Shown one piece after another: positions 54,182 to 63,307 of a stretch of DNA of 64,000 nucleotides (the stretch's first letter is position 1; each line of letters opens with the position of its first letter). The translations under genes and the position numbers were made by a program. The notes beneath the pieces are model-generated. The model was not told where the DNA came from. It was given only the letters and a program-made list of their open reading frames with translations, and did no database searches. Origin of the DNA: Acinetobacter pittii (GTDB taxonomy: Bacteria; Pseudomonadota; Gammaproteobacteria; Pseudomonadales; Moraxellaceae); contig NZ_CP139286.1 in NCBI RefSeq assembly GCF_034067285.1, positions 2,294,001 to 2,358,000 of the forward strand. The letters run 5' to 3'.

Positions 54182-54778
54182 TTAACTGGCTTTTTTTTTG
54201 GATATTTCATATAAAGTATTGAAAAAAGTGGAGTTACAAAAATTAGCATTTTATTACACTGCTTACATTATCTATACAATACTAAGAGGAGAAAAAGAAT
54301 AAGAAAAAACACTTTTTTATAGGCTCGAAGTGAGTAAATTGTTTAGCTCAATAGCCTGCTTTAACTTTTAATTTTGATTAAACCGGCCCTCTTACTCAGA
54401 TTTATACATATTATTCTTCTACTTTTTCTTTCCATATTAATAATAAAACCAATCACTTAAAAGACTTAAATAGATAATTTAAAAATTATTAGATTTATAT
54501 TTTTATCAAACTCCTATTATTCAAATAATTATTACAAGTTTATACGACGTAAAATTATTAAATACCAAACTAAAACAAAACACTTAGCCTATTGACATAT
54601 TAAATAAATAAATGAATAAAGATTTTAAAATAAAAAATACAATAAAATTATTTAAAATCAAAAGCTTAACCAAAAAAGAAAAATAATATATTTTTAAATA
54701 ATTATAAAAAAACTTCACAAATAGGGCTTTGGAGTGATTGCTATCCTACATAGAGAAAAATATAGGTTTATGCACTTT

Positions 54779-55258
54779 ATGACAATGAAATATATTTTTG
54801 TAGGAAATCCTACCTCTGGTGGTGGACAAGTAATTTCAGGAAATAATCTGCCTTTAAGTAAGGGAGTGGCTATTGCTTGTGTAGGAGACAAAGCTATCTG
54901 CCCTAAACATAACACTGTTTCAAAAATTATTACGGGCGATCCTAATCATAAAATAATGGGCAAACCTGTAGCCAGAATAAATGATTTACTATCCTGCGGT
55001 TGTAAATTATTGCCTCAATCAAGCTCAACAATTGAAGATGATATTGAAAATTACGGTATTAAGTTTCGACTCATCAATGAAATTTCGGAAAATCCTTTAT
55101 CTAATCAATATTATAAATTAGAAATTTGTGGGGGAAATGCTTTTGAAGGTTTAACAGATGAGTATGGCAATACATGCCTATTAGAGTCAGGAAAAGAAGT
55201 TAAACATATCATTCTTACTACTTATGACTTATCTAAACCAATGGAAAGCTGGGATTAA
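54779..55258 (+). CDS. Orphan PAAR-domain T6SS spike tip protein with C-terminal TTR-like region
   Basis: 159 aa from the ATG at 54779; starts at 54734, 54770 or 54785 are possible, none with an ideal ribosome site. The N-terminal 85 residues are a PAAR repeat: YIFVGNPTSGGGQVISGN, ACVGDKAICPKH, ITGDPNHKIMGKPVARI and LLSCGCKLL, with the Cys/His zinc ligands. The C-terminal 75 residues (KLEICGGNAFEGLTDEYGN) look like a small transthyretin-like beta-sandwich used for cargo. The gene precedes a 200-aa gene by three bases. PAAR proteins cap VgrG; no vgrG is adjacent. Confidence 0.85.
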   Translation: MTMKYIFVGNPTSGGGQVISGNNLPLSKGVAIACVGDKAICPKHNTVSKIITGDPNHKIMGKPVARINDLLSCGCKLLPQSSSTIEDDIENYGIKFRLINEISENPLSNQYYKLEICGGNAFEGLTDEYGNTCLLESGKEVKHIILTTYDLSKPMESWD

Positions 55259-55261
55259 TAT

Positions 55262-55864
55262 ATGAATAATAAATTAGATAATATGCAATCCAATATCGCT
55301 TGGAATTTACCTATATGGGATATCTCCCCTAGAGAACAAAAGATTTATAAAACTACTGAACTATTATGTGCAACTCATATAAATCTTCAAAAATATTATA
55401 CAGCTCGTCCTTATAATTTTTTAATGAATACCCAACAATGGGCTTCTATCGAAAATACGATTGAATTATTAATGGCAATACGTTTTGGTATGGAATGGGA
55501 TACATATAAAATACCTGATACGCTCTTTAAAGATCCAGATTTTCACCACAAAATGTATAATAAATTTCATGACTATGTTCTTAAACACTCACAAAAAGAG
55601 GTTGATGAAATTATTAGGGAATTTGAACATACAGCTTTTAGAGTAAGATTTTTATCTACTTTTTCTATCGACAACCTCATCAATTTAAAAGATTTCGCCC
55701 AATTAAGTTATATTAATTTTTTACCAAGAAACTTAAATGACTTAAAATACAATCATATGAAATTAGATAGAAATAAAGCCTATAAGGATTTACTAGCGCT
55801 AAAAAACAATGCGGGTCCTTTATATATTAACGAAAAAATGTTTAAAGAAGTTTTTAACTTATAA
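55262..55864 (+). CDS. Unknown 200-aa protein paired with the PAAR gene (candidate effector or immunity protein)
   Basis: 200 aa, no signal peptide or membrane helix, very AT-rich DNA. Mostly helical in composition, Tyr/Asn/Lys-rich; no known toxin or immunity motif is recognised. It begins three bases after the PAAR stop, so the two are co-translated. PAAR proteins of this form usually carry or sit next to cargo, so this may be a T6SS effector, or the immunity protein for toxicity in the PAAR tail. No third gene follows on the strand, so one partner of a normal toxin/immunity set is missing. Confidence 0.6.
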   Translation: MNNKLDNMQSNIAWNLPIWDISPREQKIYKTTELLCATHINLQKYYTARPYNFLMNTQQWASIENTIELLMAIRFGMEWDTYKIPDTLFKDPDFHHKMYNKFHDYVLKHSQKEVDEIIREFEHTAFRVRFLSTFSIDNLINLKDFAQLSYINFLPRNLNDLKYNHMKLDRNKAYKDLLALKNNAGPLYINEKMFKEVFNL

Positions 55865-55978
55865 TCTCTTAAATTTACAAGTGTATGTCAATCCAATTTG
55901 TTTGACATACACACTTCAATAAAAATTCTTAATCTCAAATTTTATTATAAAATTTTTCATACTCATCACATTAATTTT

Positions 55979-56794
55979 CTATTTATTAGGCATAATCCCA
56001 ATGTAATCATAAACCCCTAAACGAAAGTTAAATTTTGCTTGTTCCTTTCCTTCATCTTCTTTACAACACTCTATTGCTTCTTTTAATATTTTTTTTGACA
56101 TATCTTCCCACAACTCTAAACTTAGATGTTTTAATCTATTAATAGAGTCGAGAGTTATCTCATCTGCAAATATTGCCTGTTCAAGATATTTATCATCATT
56201 TTCTACTAGATTATGAATTCCTGCTGATAGATGTGAACACACATTATCTATAAAGATTTGTTTCGCCTCGCTCAATTTAGCCGAAGGAGAAAAACAATCC
56301 TTTAGCAAAGTCACAGTTTTATCATTTATTTCAATTAGCCCTATACGCTTTAACTCTAACAGTATAGATTTCGGATGTTTTTCAGTAGAAATATTTTTAA
56401 CTAGCCACTCAAAACTATTTTCTTCGCCATATATTAAAATTTTATGGGGTAAATCTAAACTTATCCATAAACCTATTACTCGGGCAGGTACACTAATTGG
56501 TAAACTTACATTATCAACTTCTATTAGCTCATGACGCCCATTGTTTACTTGTCGAAGCTCACTTACCTCTCTTCTACTTAAACCCGCCAGCAAACTAATT
56601 GATGAGTCTGTTTTTTTCTGATTAATTCTTTCTAACTCATAAATAGCTTCATTATAAAATAATGGTCTTAAAGCAGCTGAAAACTCACTGTATCCAATTC
56701 CCGATCTAACCAATAGAGGCATAAGTACACGCATGATTTCTAAAGCACTCTCTAAAGTGGCTTCTGACTCATGAGATAAAGTTGGCAGTGACAA
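55979..56794 (-). CDS. DUF6502 family protein
   Basis: A 271-aa soluble protein. LESALEIMRVLMPLLVRSGIGYSEF at the start, and SISLLAGLSRREVSEL near residue 66 (a possible HTH), are the family hallmarks. The start is TTG with AGAGG upstream. The function of the family is unknown; the HTH-like block suggests a regulator. It is a single gene with AT-rich DNA on both sides; the 56795-57025 gap shows nothing more that can be supported. Confidence 0.72.
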   Translation of the reverse strand: MSLPTLSHESEATLESALEIMRVLMPLLVRSGIGYSEFSAALRPLFYNEAIYELERINQKKTDSSISLLAGLSRREVSELRQVNNGRHELIEVDNVSLPISVPARVIGLWISLDLPHKILIYGEENSFEWLVKNISTEKHPKSILLELKRIGLIEINDKTVTLLKDCFSPSAKLSEAKQIFIDNVCSHLSAGIHNLVENDDKYLEQAIFADEITLDSINRLKHLSLELWEDMSKKILKEAIECCKEDEGKEQAKFNFRLGVYDYIGIMPNK

Positions 56795-57025
56795 GTTTAG
56801 ATCCTCTTAATCCCTAATGAATCTTTCAAGATAATTTATCCATCCAAATTTAACATAAGAAAGCAAAAGCATAGTTAAGATATATAAATTAACTTTATTA
56901 CTTTAAACACTATATATTATAAAACCATTCTTATATTTTTTACCAATCGTTATAATTTATAGTACAAAAAACCCATAACCATTTGTTTTAATGCAAATTA
57001 AGTTTACCAACTTTTTTGATTTTAA

Positions 57026-58027
57026 TTAAAATTCTACTTGTACTGTTACCGTATCGCTATAAGTTCCTACAGGCAAGCTCGATTGGTTAGGTAATATCTT
57101 CGTTGTAAAAGAATATCCCTGCTGAGTACGACCGTTGTATTGGCCTGAATTGATTGTTGCTTGAGCACTAGACCAACTTTCACTTGCACTTCCCCATCTA
57201 TTCATACTCGTATTCTTATAAATTTCATACTTCATAAAACTATTTCCTGAACTTAATTTCATTGCTCGTTGCTTATCTCCTTGTGCATACATACCGTTAT
57301 TTAGACTTACTGTATACGGCGTTTTAGCAGAACAGCGAACCCCCATTGAAGTTACAACTGGTTCAAATTTATCAACAAATGCAGATGTTCCCAGATTGAC
57401 ATCGTTAACTGTAATTCTGCAATCAGGTAACACATCAATCATTAAGAATACACCAGAGCTCTCACCCGCCCCCCACTCAAGATTTCCAAGCAAAGATGGC
57501 CGACGAAATCCGGGACTAGAATGAAAAAAGCCAATCCCTCCAACTGAAAGTGCGGGCACTGAATAGAACCAACGAACTTCAAACAATGTTTCAGAAACGT
57601 AGCGCCCTGGAGCAACTGATTGCCCAGCCGGTATTTTCAAATAGAATGGGATAGCCCCATCAGGTCCAGAGAAAAAATTAATGAGTGAAAAACTAGTCAA
57701 ATCTACTTCCTCACCCAACGTAACTAACTTCTTATTGGTATCAAGATAAATTACATTTAAAGAATCTGAGAGAGTTGCATTTACGAATTTTAAAGGCAGC
57801 TGACTGACTTGATATTTTAAGTAAGTTTTATTTCCCGCGCCTAGACCCGAACAGGAAAGTCCCGCACTAAACTGGGTAGAAAGTTCACCTTGCTCAGCCA
57901 AAGTAATCGATGGAATTGTGGTAGCTAAAAGATTATGACTAGTACTTACCTTACAATCCGCGTAAAGGTCAGTATGCAATACAGTAATGGCCACAAACAT
58001 TGCAATTTTTAATCTTCTATTTAACAT
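57026..58027 (-). CDS. csuE: Csu pilus tip adhesin CsuE (spore coat U domain protein)
   Basis: 333 aa with a signal peptide ending near VLHTDLYA and an immediately following Cys. Two spore-coat-U (SCPU) domains are present. The second ends SSLPVGTYSDTVTVQVEF, the usual donor-strand/closing strand of this class. CsuE is the tip adhesin that binds hydrophobic surfaces through exposed loops. The ATG overlaps the csuD stop by one base (TAATG). No clear terminator hairpin follows. Confidence 0.88.
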   Translation of the reverse strand: MLNRRLKIAMFVAITVLHTDLYADCKVSTSHNLLATTIPSITLAEQGELSTQFSAGLSCSGLGAGNKTYLKYQVSQLPLKFVNATLSDSLNVIYLDTNKKLVTLGEEVDLTSFSLINFFSGPDGAIPFYLKIPAGQSVAPGRYVSETLFEVRWFYSVPALSVGGIGFFHSSPGFRRPSLLGNLEWGAGESSGVFLMIDVLPDCRITVNDVNLGTSAFVDKFEPVVTSMGVRCSAKTPYTVSLNNGMYAQGDKQRAMKLSSGNSFMKYEIYKNTSMNRWGSASESWSSAQATINSGQYNGRTQQGYSFTTKILPNQSSLPVGTYSDTVTVQVEF

Positions 58028-60534
58028 TACTGGATTTCCTCAACGCACATTACCGGTTTAATCAACAATATCTGTTGTTTCGCTTTTTCTGGTTGAATAG
58101 AAAAATTTGCTCTACATATACGTTGATCTGGCATTTGCACTTTAATTTGATTTTCTAATTCAAGATTTTCTAGATATGCAATACCATCTAGCCCCACATA
58201 ACTTGATTCAATATGTTTACGATGAACCTTTGACGCTACGGGGACAGGCTCACCAGACGCCATGACTAAATGCACATTTGCAGCCAATGATTTTTTAATT
58301 GGAAAATTTACAACAATCCCTGAACCCAATCTGGCTGCTTGGCGTTTTTCAACGGTTGTTACATTAAAGTTGGTAGGTAAATCTAACGGATCGATACTAT
58401 ATTTTGCTGAAAAATAAGGTGTCACAGAAGGTACAAATACATAGCCATTCTTATCGCTGTGCCCAATCAAATTATTTTCATAACGTACCGGAACATCAGA
58501 GACACCCTGAGTATCAATTAATGAAAAAGAGTCACCGATACGATTGGCGGCAAATACTCCTTGCTGCATAAGAATTACAGCACCGGAAAGCCCAAACGAA
58601 TAGTTATAATGATCCCCTCCTGAGAGCCCTATATCTGTATTGATATAACGATTCCTATAACTTATTCGTGCCTGATTCAGATCTTCACTGTGCTGATACA
58701 TACGTTTATTAAGATCAAATCCAATTCCTCCCTCCATTGGAATTGCCCGACTATAGTTAATAAAACTAACATCTTCTCTAGGTCGGAAGTTATATCCTGA
58801 ACTTAAAGTTGTTGAAGAGCCTTTGAGTGATAGAGGAATAGAAAGCTGTAACGCAGCATTTGTTTCTTTTGCATTTAGGTCATGGGTGGCACTAATGGAA
58901 ATAGTAGCCCCATGCATATAAGTAGGTAAAATAGGGGCCCAAGAAATATTTAATAGTTTATTCGATATTTTATCTAATTTTGTCTGTATGTAGCCAACAC
59001 CCAAAGTCCCGCTTTTTTCTAAAGCAAAATAGGTATTTGCTGTTGTCGTTTCTTGGCTATTAACCGAAACCAAATCGCTGTATTGCTGTCTTGATAAATC
59101 CGAATACCCTGCACTACGCTGGGTATGATTAACACTCAAACCAAATCTATTCTGGTTATAACTATACCCCACTGTAAGTTGATGACCTTGTTTTGATTGA
59201 TTTGGTAGAGATGAAGTTTGATCAGCATGACTATGACTAAATGACTGACTGAAAACACCCCAATGATATAGTTTCATAACAGAGCCCAAGCCAAATAACT
59301 GCAGATTATTTGATAGCTCTGTTCGCCCTTCTGTTGTTATCCAGTCAAATAAGCCATATCGCATATCAGCAGCGAGCGCAAAATTGCCATAAGAAAAGTT
59401 TTTTACTCCATAATCTTCACGGATTGCCCCTGCAGATAGTGAATAATCAAATAAATTCTTTTTGAGTAAAGTATTCGAGATATAAAAAGGAACGCTACTT
59501 ACGACTTGCCGACCAACAATATCGGTGGTGACAATAACAGCCTCGCCCTTACCATTAATAAAAGGAACATTATTTAGGACAAAAGGTCCAGATTGTATAT
59601 CTTGGGAATTTGCTTTTTGCCCATTGATCAACAGATCTACTGTGCTTGGTAAAGCTGCTTGCCCCTTAAATTGAGGTAATGGATAGGTAATTAAATCAGG
59701 TCGTGTATTAAAGTTACGTTGCAGCTGTACTCCTCCTAAACGTACTGAACTTCCCCAATTTGTTTTATTTCCTGTAATGATATCGCCCACTAGCAATGAC
59801 GAGATTTGATCCTGATTATCATATTGCCATGTGGTATCGTAACGACGATAGCCGTTACTTGGAGAGTCTGTAGGCTGGAGTAATGCTTTTGTCTTTATTT
59901 TTGAATAACTACCTGTGTTACGAAGCACACCCCATGGGGAAAAAAATCTTTGCTCTGTAAATAACGTACTATGCAAATCACCTGTATAAGAACGAAAATT
60001 ATAAAAGTCGTAGTTATTTAATAAACCTAGGCTTGAGTCTGCACTTTGTTTGTCATACCAAACATCACGACCCAACATTTGTGTAGGCAACCAGTCGCTA
60101 GGCAAATTTAAGCTTAAAGACTGAGTGGCGGAGTAATATTCAAACACTATTTCTGGTGTTTGATTTAACGATACCCATTCCTTAACATCTCCACTATACC
60201 CTAATGTAATTACATCTTTATCAGAGAGCCCTATTGATACATCTTTATTGCGCATTTCTTGGGGTATTTTAATTTGCAGCTCATCCAGTTTTTCTTGCTG
60301 GATAAAATACTCATCCCCTTTAACAATAACAGGTATCGTTAAGCCGGTTGAATACTGATTAATCACTAGATCCAAATACATTTTAAAAAGTGGATTTAAG
60401 TCTTGAATGCTGCGTGGAGGCGGAGGTAGTTCATTTGCCAAACTTTTGGTAGATAGGAAAGGTACAGACGTAGACATCGAAAACAATAGACATTTAAATA
60501 GTACTGAATGCTTTTCTGTAAACCGATGGCTCAT
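58027..60534 (-). CDS. csuD: Csu pilus outer-membrane usher CsuD
   Basis: An 835-aa usher. After a signal peptide comes the N-terminal chaperone-binding region, the large beta barrel with plug (VDLLINGQKANSQDIQSGPF, then GEAVIVTTDIVGRQ), and C-terminal domains ending in a two-Cys segment. The usher takes chaperone-subunit complexes and threads the pilus through the outer membrane. It starts four bases inside the end of csuC (ATGA overlap). The length is normal for the archaic chaperone-usher class. Confidence 0.92.
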   Translation of the reverse strand: MSHRFTEKHSVLFKCLLFSMSTSVPFLSTKSLANELPPPPRSIQDLNPLFKMYLDLVINQYSTGLTIPVIVKGDEYFIQQEKLDELQIKIPQEMRNKDVSIGLSDKDVITLGYSGDVKEWVSLNQTPEIVFEYYSATQSLSLNLPSDWLPTQMLGRDVWYDKQSADSSLGLLNNYDFYNFRSYTGDLHSTLFTEQRFFSPWGVLRNTGSYSKIKTKALLQPTDSPSNGYRRYDTTWQYDNQDQISSLLVGDIITGNKTNWGSSVRLGGVQLQRNFNTRPDLITYPLPQFKGQAALPSTVDLLINGQKANSQDIQSGPFVLNNVPFINGKGEAVIVTTDIVGRQVVSSVPFYISNTLLKKNLFDYSLSAGAIREDYGVKNFSYGNFALAADMRYGLFDWITTEGRTELSNNLQLFGLGSVMKLYHWGVFSQSFSHSHADQTSSLPNQSKQGHQLTVGYSYNQNRFGLSVNHTQRSAGYSDLSRQQYSDLVSVNSQETTTANTYFALEKSGTLGVGYIQTKLDKISNKLLNISWAPILPTYMHGATISISATHDLNAKETNAALQLSIPLSLKGSSTTLSSGYNFRPREDVSFINYSRAIPMEGGIGFDLNKRMYQHSEDLNQARISYRNRYINTDIGLSGGDHYNYSFGLSGAVILMQQGVFAANRIGDSFSLIDTQGVSDVPVRYENNLIGHSDKNGYVFVPSVTPYFSAKYSIDPLDLPTNFNVTTVEKRQAARLGSGIVVNFPIKKSLAANVHLVMASGEPVPVASKVHRKHIESSYVGLDGIAYLENLELENQIKVQMPDQRICRANFSIQPEKAKQQILLIKPVMCVEEIQ

Positions 60535-61355
60535 TGACGAGCCTCATCAAGTTTCATCTCAATCACTTGTGATTTGCTGCCTGAGCTATCTACTGCATAT
60601 AAAACATGACGTTGCTTGATACTATCGAAATGTTTTATATCAATCTCAAATTTCATAGTACTTTGAGCAAGAACATACCCAAATGAAGCATTATCAAAGG
60701 CCACTTGTGTTGCCTCAGGTTTTAGCTTTATGCCTGAAAGGCGTGTAAATTTCTGGCCTGAATTTTTAATAAATAGCTCAGCTTTACCTTGTGGATTTTT
60801 ATTTACCCACCAAGTGAGAATAGGTTTAGCTGAGGGATTTTTTTCATTTAATTTCTGGCTTAATTCATTTAAACCACTTCCTATTTCTTTGCCATAAACA
60901 AAAAGCGGGATTGAATAGCGCATTTGAAAATTCACTTTAGAAGCAGTTTTTGCCTCATCCTCACTTAATTTGATTGGCAGCTCATCCACAATGATTCGAT
61001 AAGCCTGTTCCTTACCATCAGTTGCATTCTCTGCCTTTGTCAAACGCAACATGTGTTTTTCTCCAGCCTTAATTTTTGCAACAGGCGGGCTTGGAATAAT
61101 TTTATTTTGTTCAGCATATTGATCTTTATATAGTTCTTGCGTCCATTCAAAAACTCGAACCTGAATCATTGCATCACTTTTACCCGTATTTTGAAGCCAA
61201 ATTGCCGTAGCTTTTTCCTGAGATTCAATCTTTGGGTAAATAGGCCAAATCAGAAAAGTAGCTTGAGCGAAAACAGGAGATGCGATTAAAACCGCACTTA
61301 AAAAGACGCTAGAACCTTGCAAAGTATTTTTTAGAGTTAAAGTATTAAAAAACAT
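60531..61355 (-). CDS. csuC: Csu pilus periplasmic chaperone CsuC
   Basis: 274 aa with a signal peptide ending at ASPVFA. The PapD-like fold has FLIWPIYPKIESQEKATAIWLQNTG, the conserved VRVFEW strand and a second Ig domain with FTRLSGIKLK. It has the archaic pilus chaperone pattern rather than classical FimC. It holds Csu subunits until the usher takes them. It begins four bases after csuB and overlaps csuD. Confidence 0.9.
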   Translation of the reverse strand: MFFNTLTLKNTLQGSSVFLSAVLIASPVFAQATFLIWPIYPKIESQEKATAIWLQNTGKSDAMIQVRVFEWTQELYKDQYAEQNKIIPSPPVAKIKAGEKHMLRLTKAENATDGKEQAYRIIVDELPIKLSEDEAKTASKVNFQMRYSIPLFVYGKEIGSGLNELSQKLNEKNPSAKPILTWWVNKNPQGKAELFIKNSGQKFTRLSGIKLKPEATQVAFDNASFGYVLAQSTMKFEIDIKHFDSIKQRHVLYAVDSSGSKSQVIEMKLDEARQ

Positions 61356-61359
61356 ATGA

Positions 61360-61872
61360 CTACCATGAAATTGTAATTGCGACAGAATCTTGATAAAGAC
61401 CAGGTGAGTTCAGTTGAGTATTAGAAAACTCAACCTTCCCAAAAATAGAAAAATTTAAAACCTGATTAATGGCTGTAGTAGGGCTGAGTTCATATTGCTT
61501 ACCAGCGATATATTCTATTTTTTGATCAGCCTTGTTATAGAGACGGTAGGCAATAAACTCATTTTTAGAACTATGTTTCATATGGCGAAGCATAGTTTGA
61601 GCATGCTCCCCTCCATTTATAGAAATAAAAACTGGTAGTTTTTGGGTACAGCGGATATTCCAAGTTTGAGCATTATTCTCAATCTGTCCGATTGCTTTGA
61701 GATCTGTTAGCGCAGCATGTTGACCAAAATTTAAAAGTTGTTCGTTATTGGTAATAGAGCACCCATTTTCCAGAGTTGCTTGAACTTTAAAGTTTTGGCT
61801 CGTTTGTTCTTGTGCAGCAAAAACAACAGATATACTCTGCCCTAGCAATAAGCCAAATATTAATTTTTTCAT
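61360..61872 (-). CDS. csuB: Csu minor pilin CsuB (SCPU domain)
   Basis: 170 aa from the ATG at 61872, which gives a good signal peptide (MKKLIFGLLLGQSISVVFA). A TTG seven codons earlier would overlap csuA. One SCPU domain with Cys pair (ENGCSITNNEQLLNFGQ and WNIRCTQKLP), ending SPGLYQDSVAITISW, the usual closing strand. Minor subunit near the tip. Confidence 0.87.
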   Translation of the reverse strand: MKKLIFGLLLGQSISVVFAAQEQTSQNFKVQATLENGCSITNNEQLLNFGQHAALTDLKAIGQIENNAQTWNIRCTQKLPVFISINGGEHAQTMLRHMKHSSKNEFIAYRLYNKADQKIEYIAGKQYELSPTTAINQVLNFSIFGKVEFSNTQLNSPGLYQDSVAITISW

Positions 61873-61882
61873 AGAGAAGGCT

Positions 61883-62437
61883 TTAAAACTCAATTAATAT
61901 GGAAACAGTATCTGTGTATTGACCTAATGAAACTGGCTTGCCATTATTTATGACTTGCCCAGAAAGTTCTAAATTAAAAACTTTCCCATCGTTGGGAATA
62001 GTGATTATTTCATTGGATTTAATGACTTGTTTTTTTGTGCCATAAAGCAAGTTATATGCTAAATAATCTTTTCCATTGCTTAACGCTCTAAAATACTGAG
62101 AAACAAAATCAGTAGGGATATTTTGGGTATGCTTCCCTCCATCAAATATAACTTTGACGGGAGCACGACTAGAACACAAAATTTTAATTCCTGAATTGCG
62201 AGCATTGAGTTGATGTAATTGACCATCAACCACCCCACTAAAAGATGCCCTTACCTCACCGAAGTTAATTTGGCCAAAACTTAAAACACGATCCGAAGTA
62301 TTTTTTTGGTCATTAATAAGACATGAAGGTAATAATTCAATTTGTGTTTTTAAGAAAACAGTTTGCTGTCCTGAAAAAACCGGTAAAGAGTAAAGTCCTA
62401 AAATTAAAAAAGAAAAACTTCTTTTGAAAAAAAACAT
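61883..62437 (-). CDS. csuA: Csu minor pilin CsuA (SCPU domain)
   Basis: 184 aa with a signal peptide (hydrophobic SFSFLILGLYSLPVFSG). One SCPU domain: SCLINDQKN, VLSFGQINFGEV and the closing GQYTDTVSILIEF. It follows csuA/B after a 52-bp gap that holds a terminator-like palindrome, so its expression should be lower than that of the major subunit. Confidence 0.87.
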   Translation of the reverse strand: MFFFKRSFSFLILGLYSLPVFSGQQTVFLKTQIELLPSCLINDQKNTSDRVLSFGQINFGEVRASFSGVVDGQLHQLNARNSGIKILCSSRAPVKVIFDGGKHTQNIPTDFVSQYFRALSNGKDYLAYNLLYGTKKQVIKSNEIITIPNDGKVFNLELSGQVINNGKPVSLGQYTDTVSILIEF

Positions 62438-62453
62438 ATTTATCTCTTAAAAA

Positions 62454-62477
62454 CAGGTTTGTAAATTTACAAACCTG
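62454..62477 (-). terminator. Attenuator-like hairpin between csuA/B and csuA
   Basis: CAGGTTTGTAAA (62454-62465) and TTTACAAACCTG (62466-62477) form a perfect 24-base palindrome. On the minus strand it is followed by TTTTTAAG. It sits after the major subunit stop and 16 bases before the csuA ATG. Confidence 0.75.
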
Positions 62478-62489
62478 CTAAGGCTTTCA

Positions 62490-63026
62490 TTAGAAGTTTA
62501 CAGTAACTAATAGAGTATCCTTATAATCACCTTGTGCTTTTGGATTACTCATATTTGCGGCAATGGCACCAAATATTGGAATTTCTTGTGCTTGATTACC
62601 ACTTGCAGTAAATGTTTGTGGGGTATTAATTGCATATAAATTTGTACGCGCTGCATCACGATAAATGTTATAGCCTATCTCATCGCTGCCTGAGATATGT
62701 TTTAAAGTACGGTTTGAACGCTCACCACCATCAATTGAGACTTTAAAATCAATAGGATCTGCACTATCACATTTTACTGATAAATGTCCTGCATTCGCCG
62801 TAGAAGCAACTTGTGCTGTTAATACGTTATTCCAAACGCCAGAGGTTTTACCAAAATCTAATGCACCAAATTTGTTCATATTTCCTTCAACTTGCGCCCC
62901 CTCAACAGAGCATCCTGCCGATACATTTAATAAAACATCGACTTGTCCTGTTACTGCAGCTTGAGAAGAGATGGCGATTGGAGAAAAAACAAATGCACAA
63001 AAGAGTAGTTTTTTAATGCTTGTCAT
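62490..63026 (-). CDS. csuA/B: Csu major pilin CsuA/B
   Basis: 178 aa from the ATG at 63026 (AGGAATACTT just upstream). The longer frame from 63116 has a hydrophobic, non-conserved extension. The signal peptide ends at SSQA, then AVTGQVDVLLNVSAGCSVEG, NMNKFGALDFGKTSGVWNN and the closing GDYKDTLLVTVNF. The layout follows A. baumannii CsuA/B closely, but with many substitutions. It is the rod subunit, first gene of the operon. Confidence 0.92.
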   Translation of the reverse strand: MTSIKKLLFCAFVFSPIAISSQAAVTGQVDVLLNVSAGCSVEGAQVEGNMNKFGALDFGKTSGVWNNVLTAQVASTANAGHLSVKCDSADPIDFKVSIDGGERSNRTLKHISGSDEIGYNIYRDAARTNLYAINTPQTFTASGNQAQEIPIFGAIAANMSNPKAQGDYKDTLLVTVNF

Positions 63027-63087
63027 AAGTATTCCTATAAAAGTGATAAAAAACACAAAAACAAAAGGTTTTTTTAAATCCATCACA

Positions 63088-63116
63088 AATATACTTTTCA
63101 AAAATGTGCAAATCAA
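63088..63116 (-). promoter_or_regulatory. Possible sigma-70 promoter of the csu operon
   Basis: On the minus strand TTGATT (63116-63111) and TATATT (63093-63088) have a 17-base spacer, about 60 bases before the csuA/B ATG. Only a motif match; the leader is AT-rich, so chance hits are likely. Confidence 0.35.
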
Positions 63117-63247
63117 ACATTTTTACAAACCCCTTCAAACCATACAAAAAAGATACAAAGTAATTGATTTTTAACATTTCTCTCTATAATTTAATATTTT
63201 TCTATTTGTTTTTTAAACGTCATTTATTTTGCAAGAAATATAAAAAT

Positions 63248-63276
63248 AAAAAAGCTCATATAAATATATGAGCTTT
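63248..63276 (-). terminator. Intrinsic terminator of the acyl-CoA ligase gene
   Basis: AAAGCTCATAT (63251-63261) and ATATGAGCTTT (63266-63276); on the minus strand a TTTTTT run follows. It isolates the csu operon from read-through. Confidence 0.82.
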
Positions 63277-63307
63277 GAAAAAATACTATTTGTTGGTCTT
63301 TTATATC

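Noticed and set aside
54182..54733. Possible hidden gene in the 550-bp AT-rich gap before the PAAR gene
   Set aside because: Only short frames broken by stops; nothing beyond the Fur-like box can be supported.
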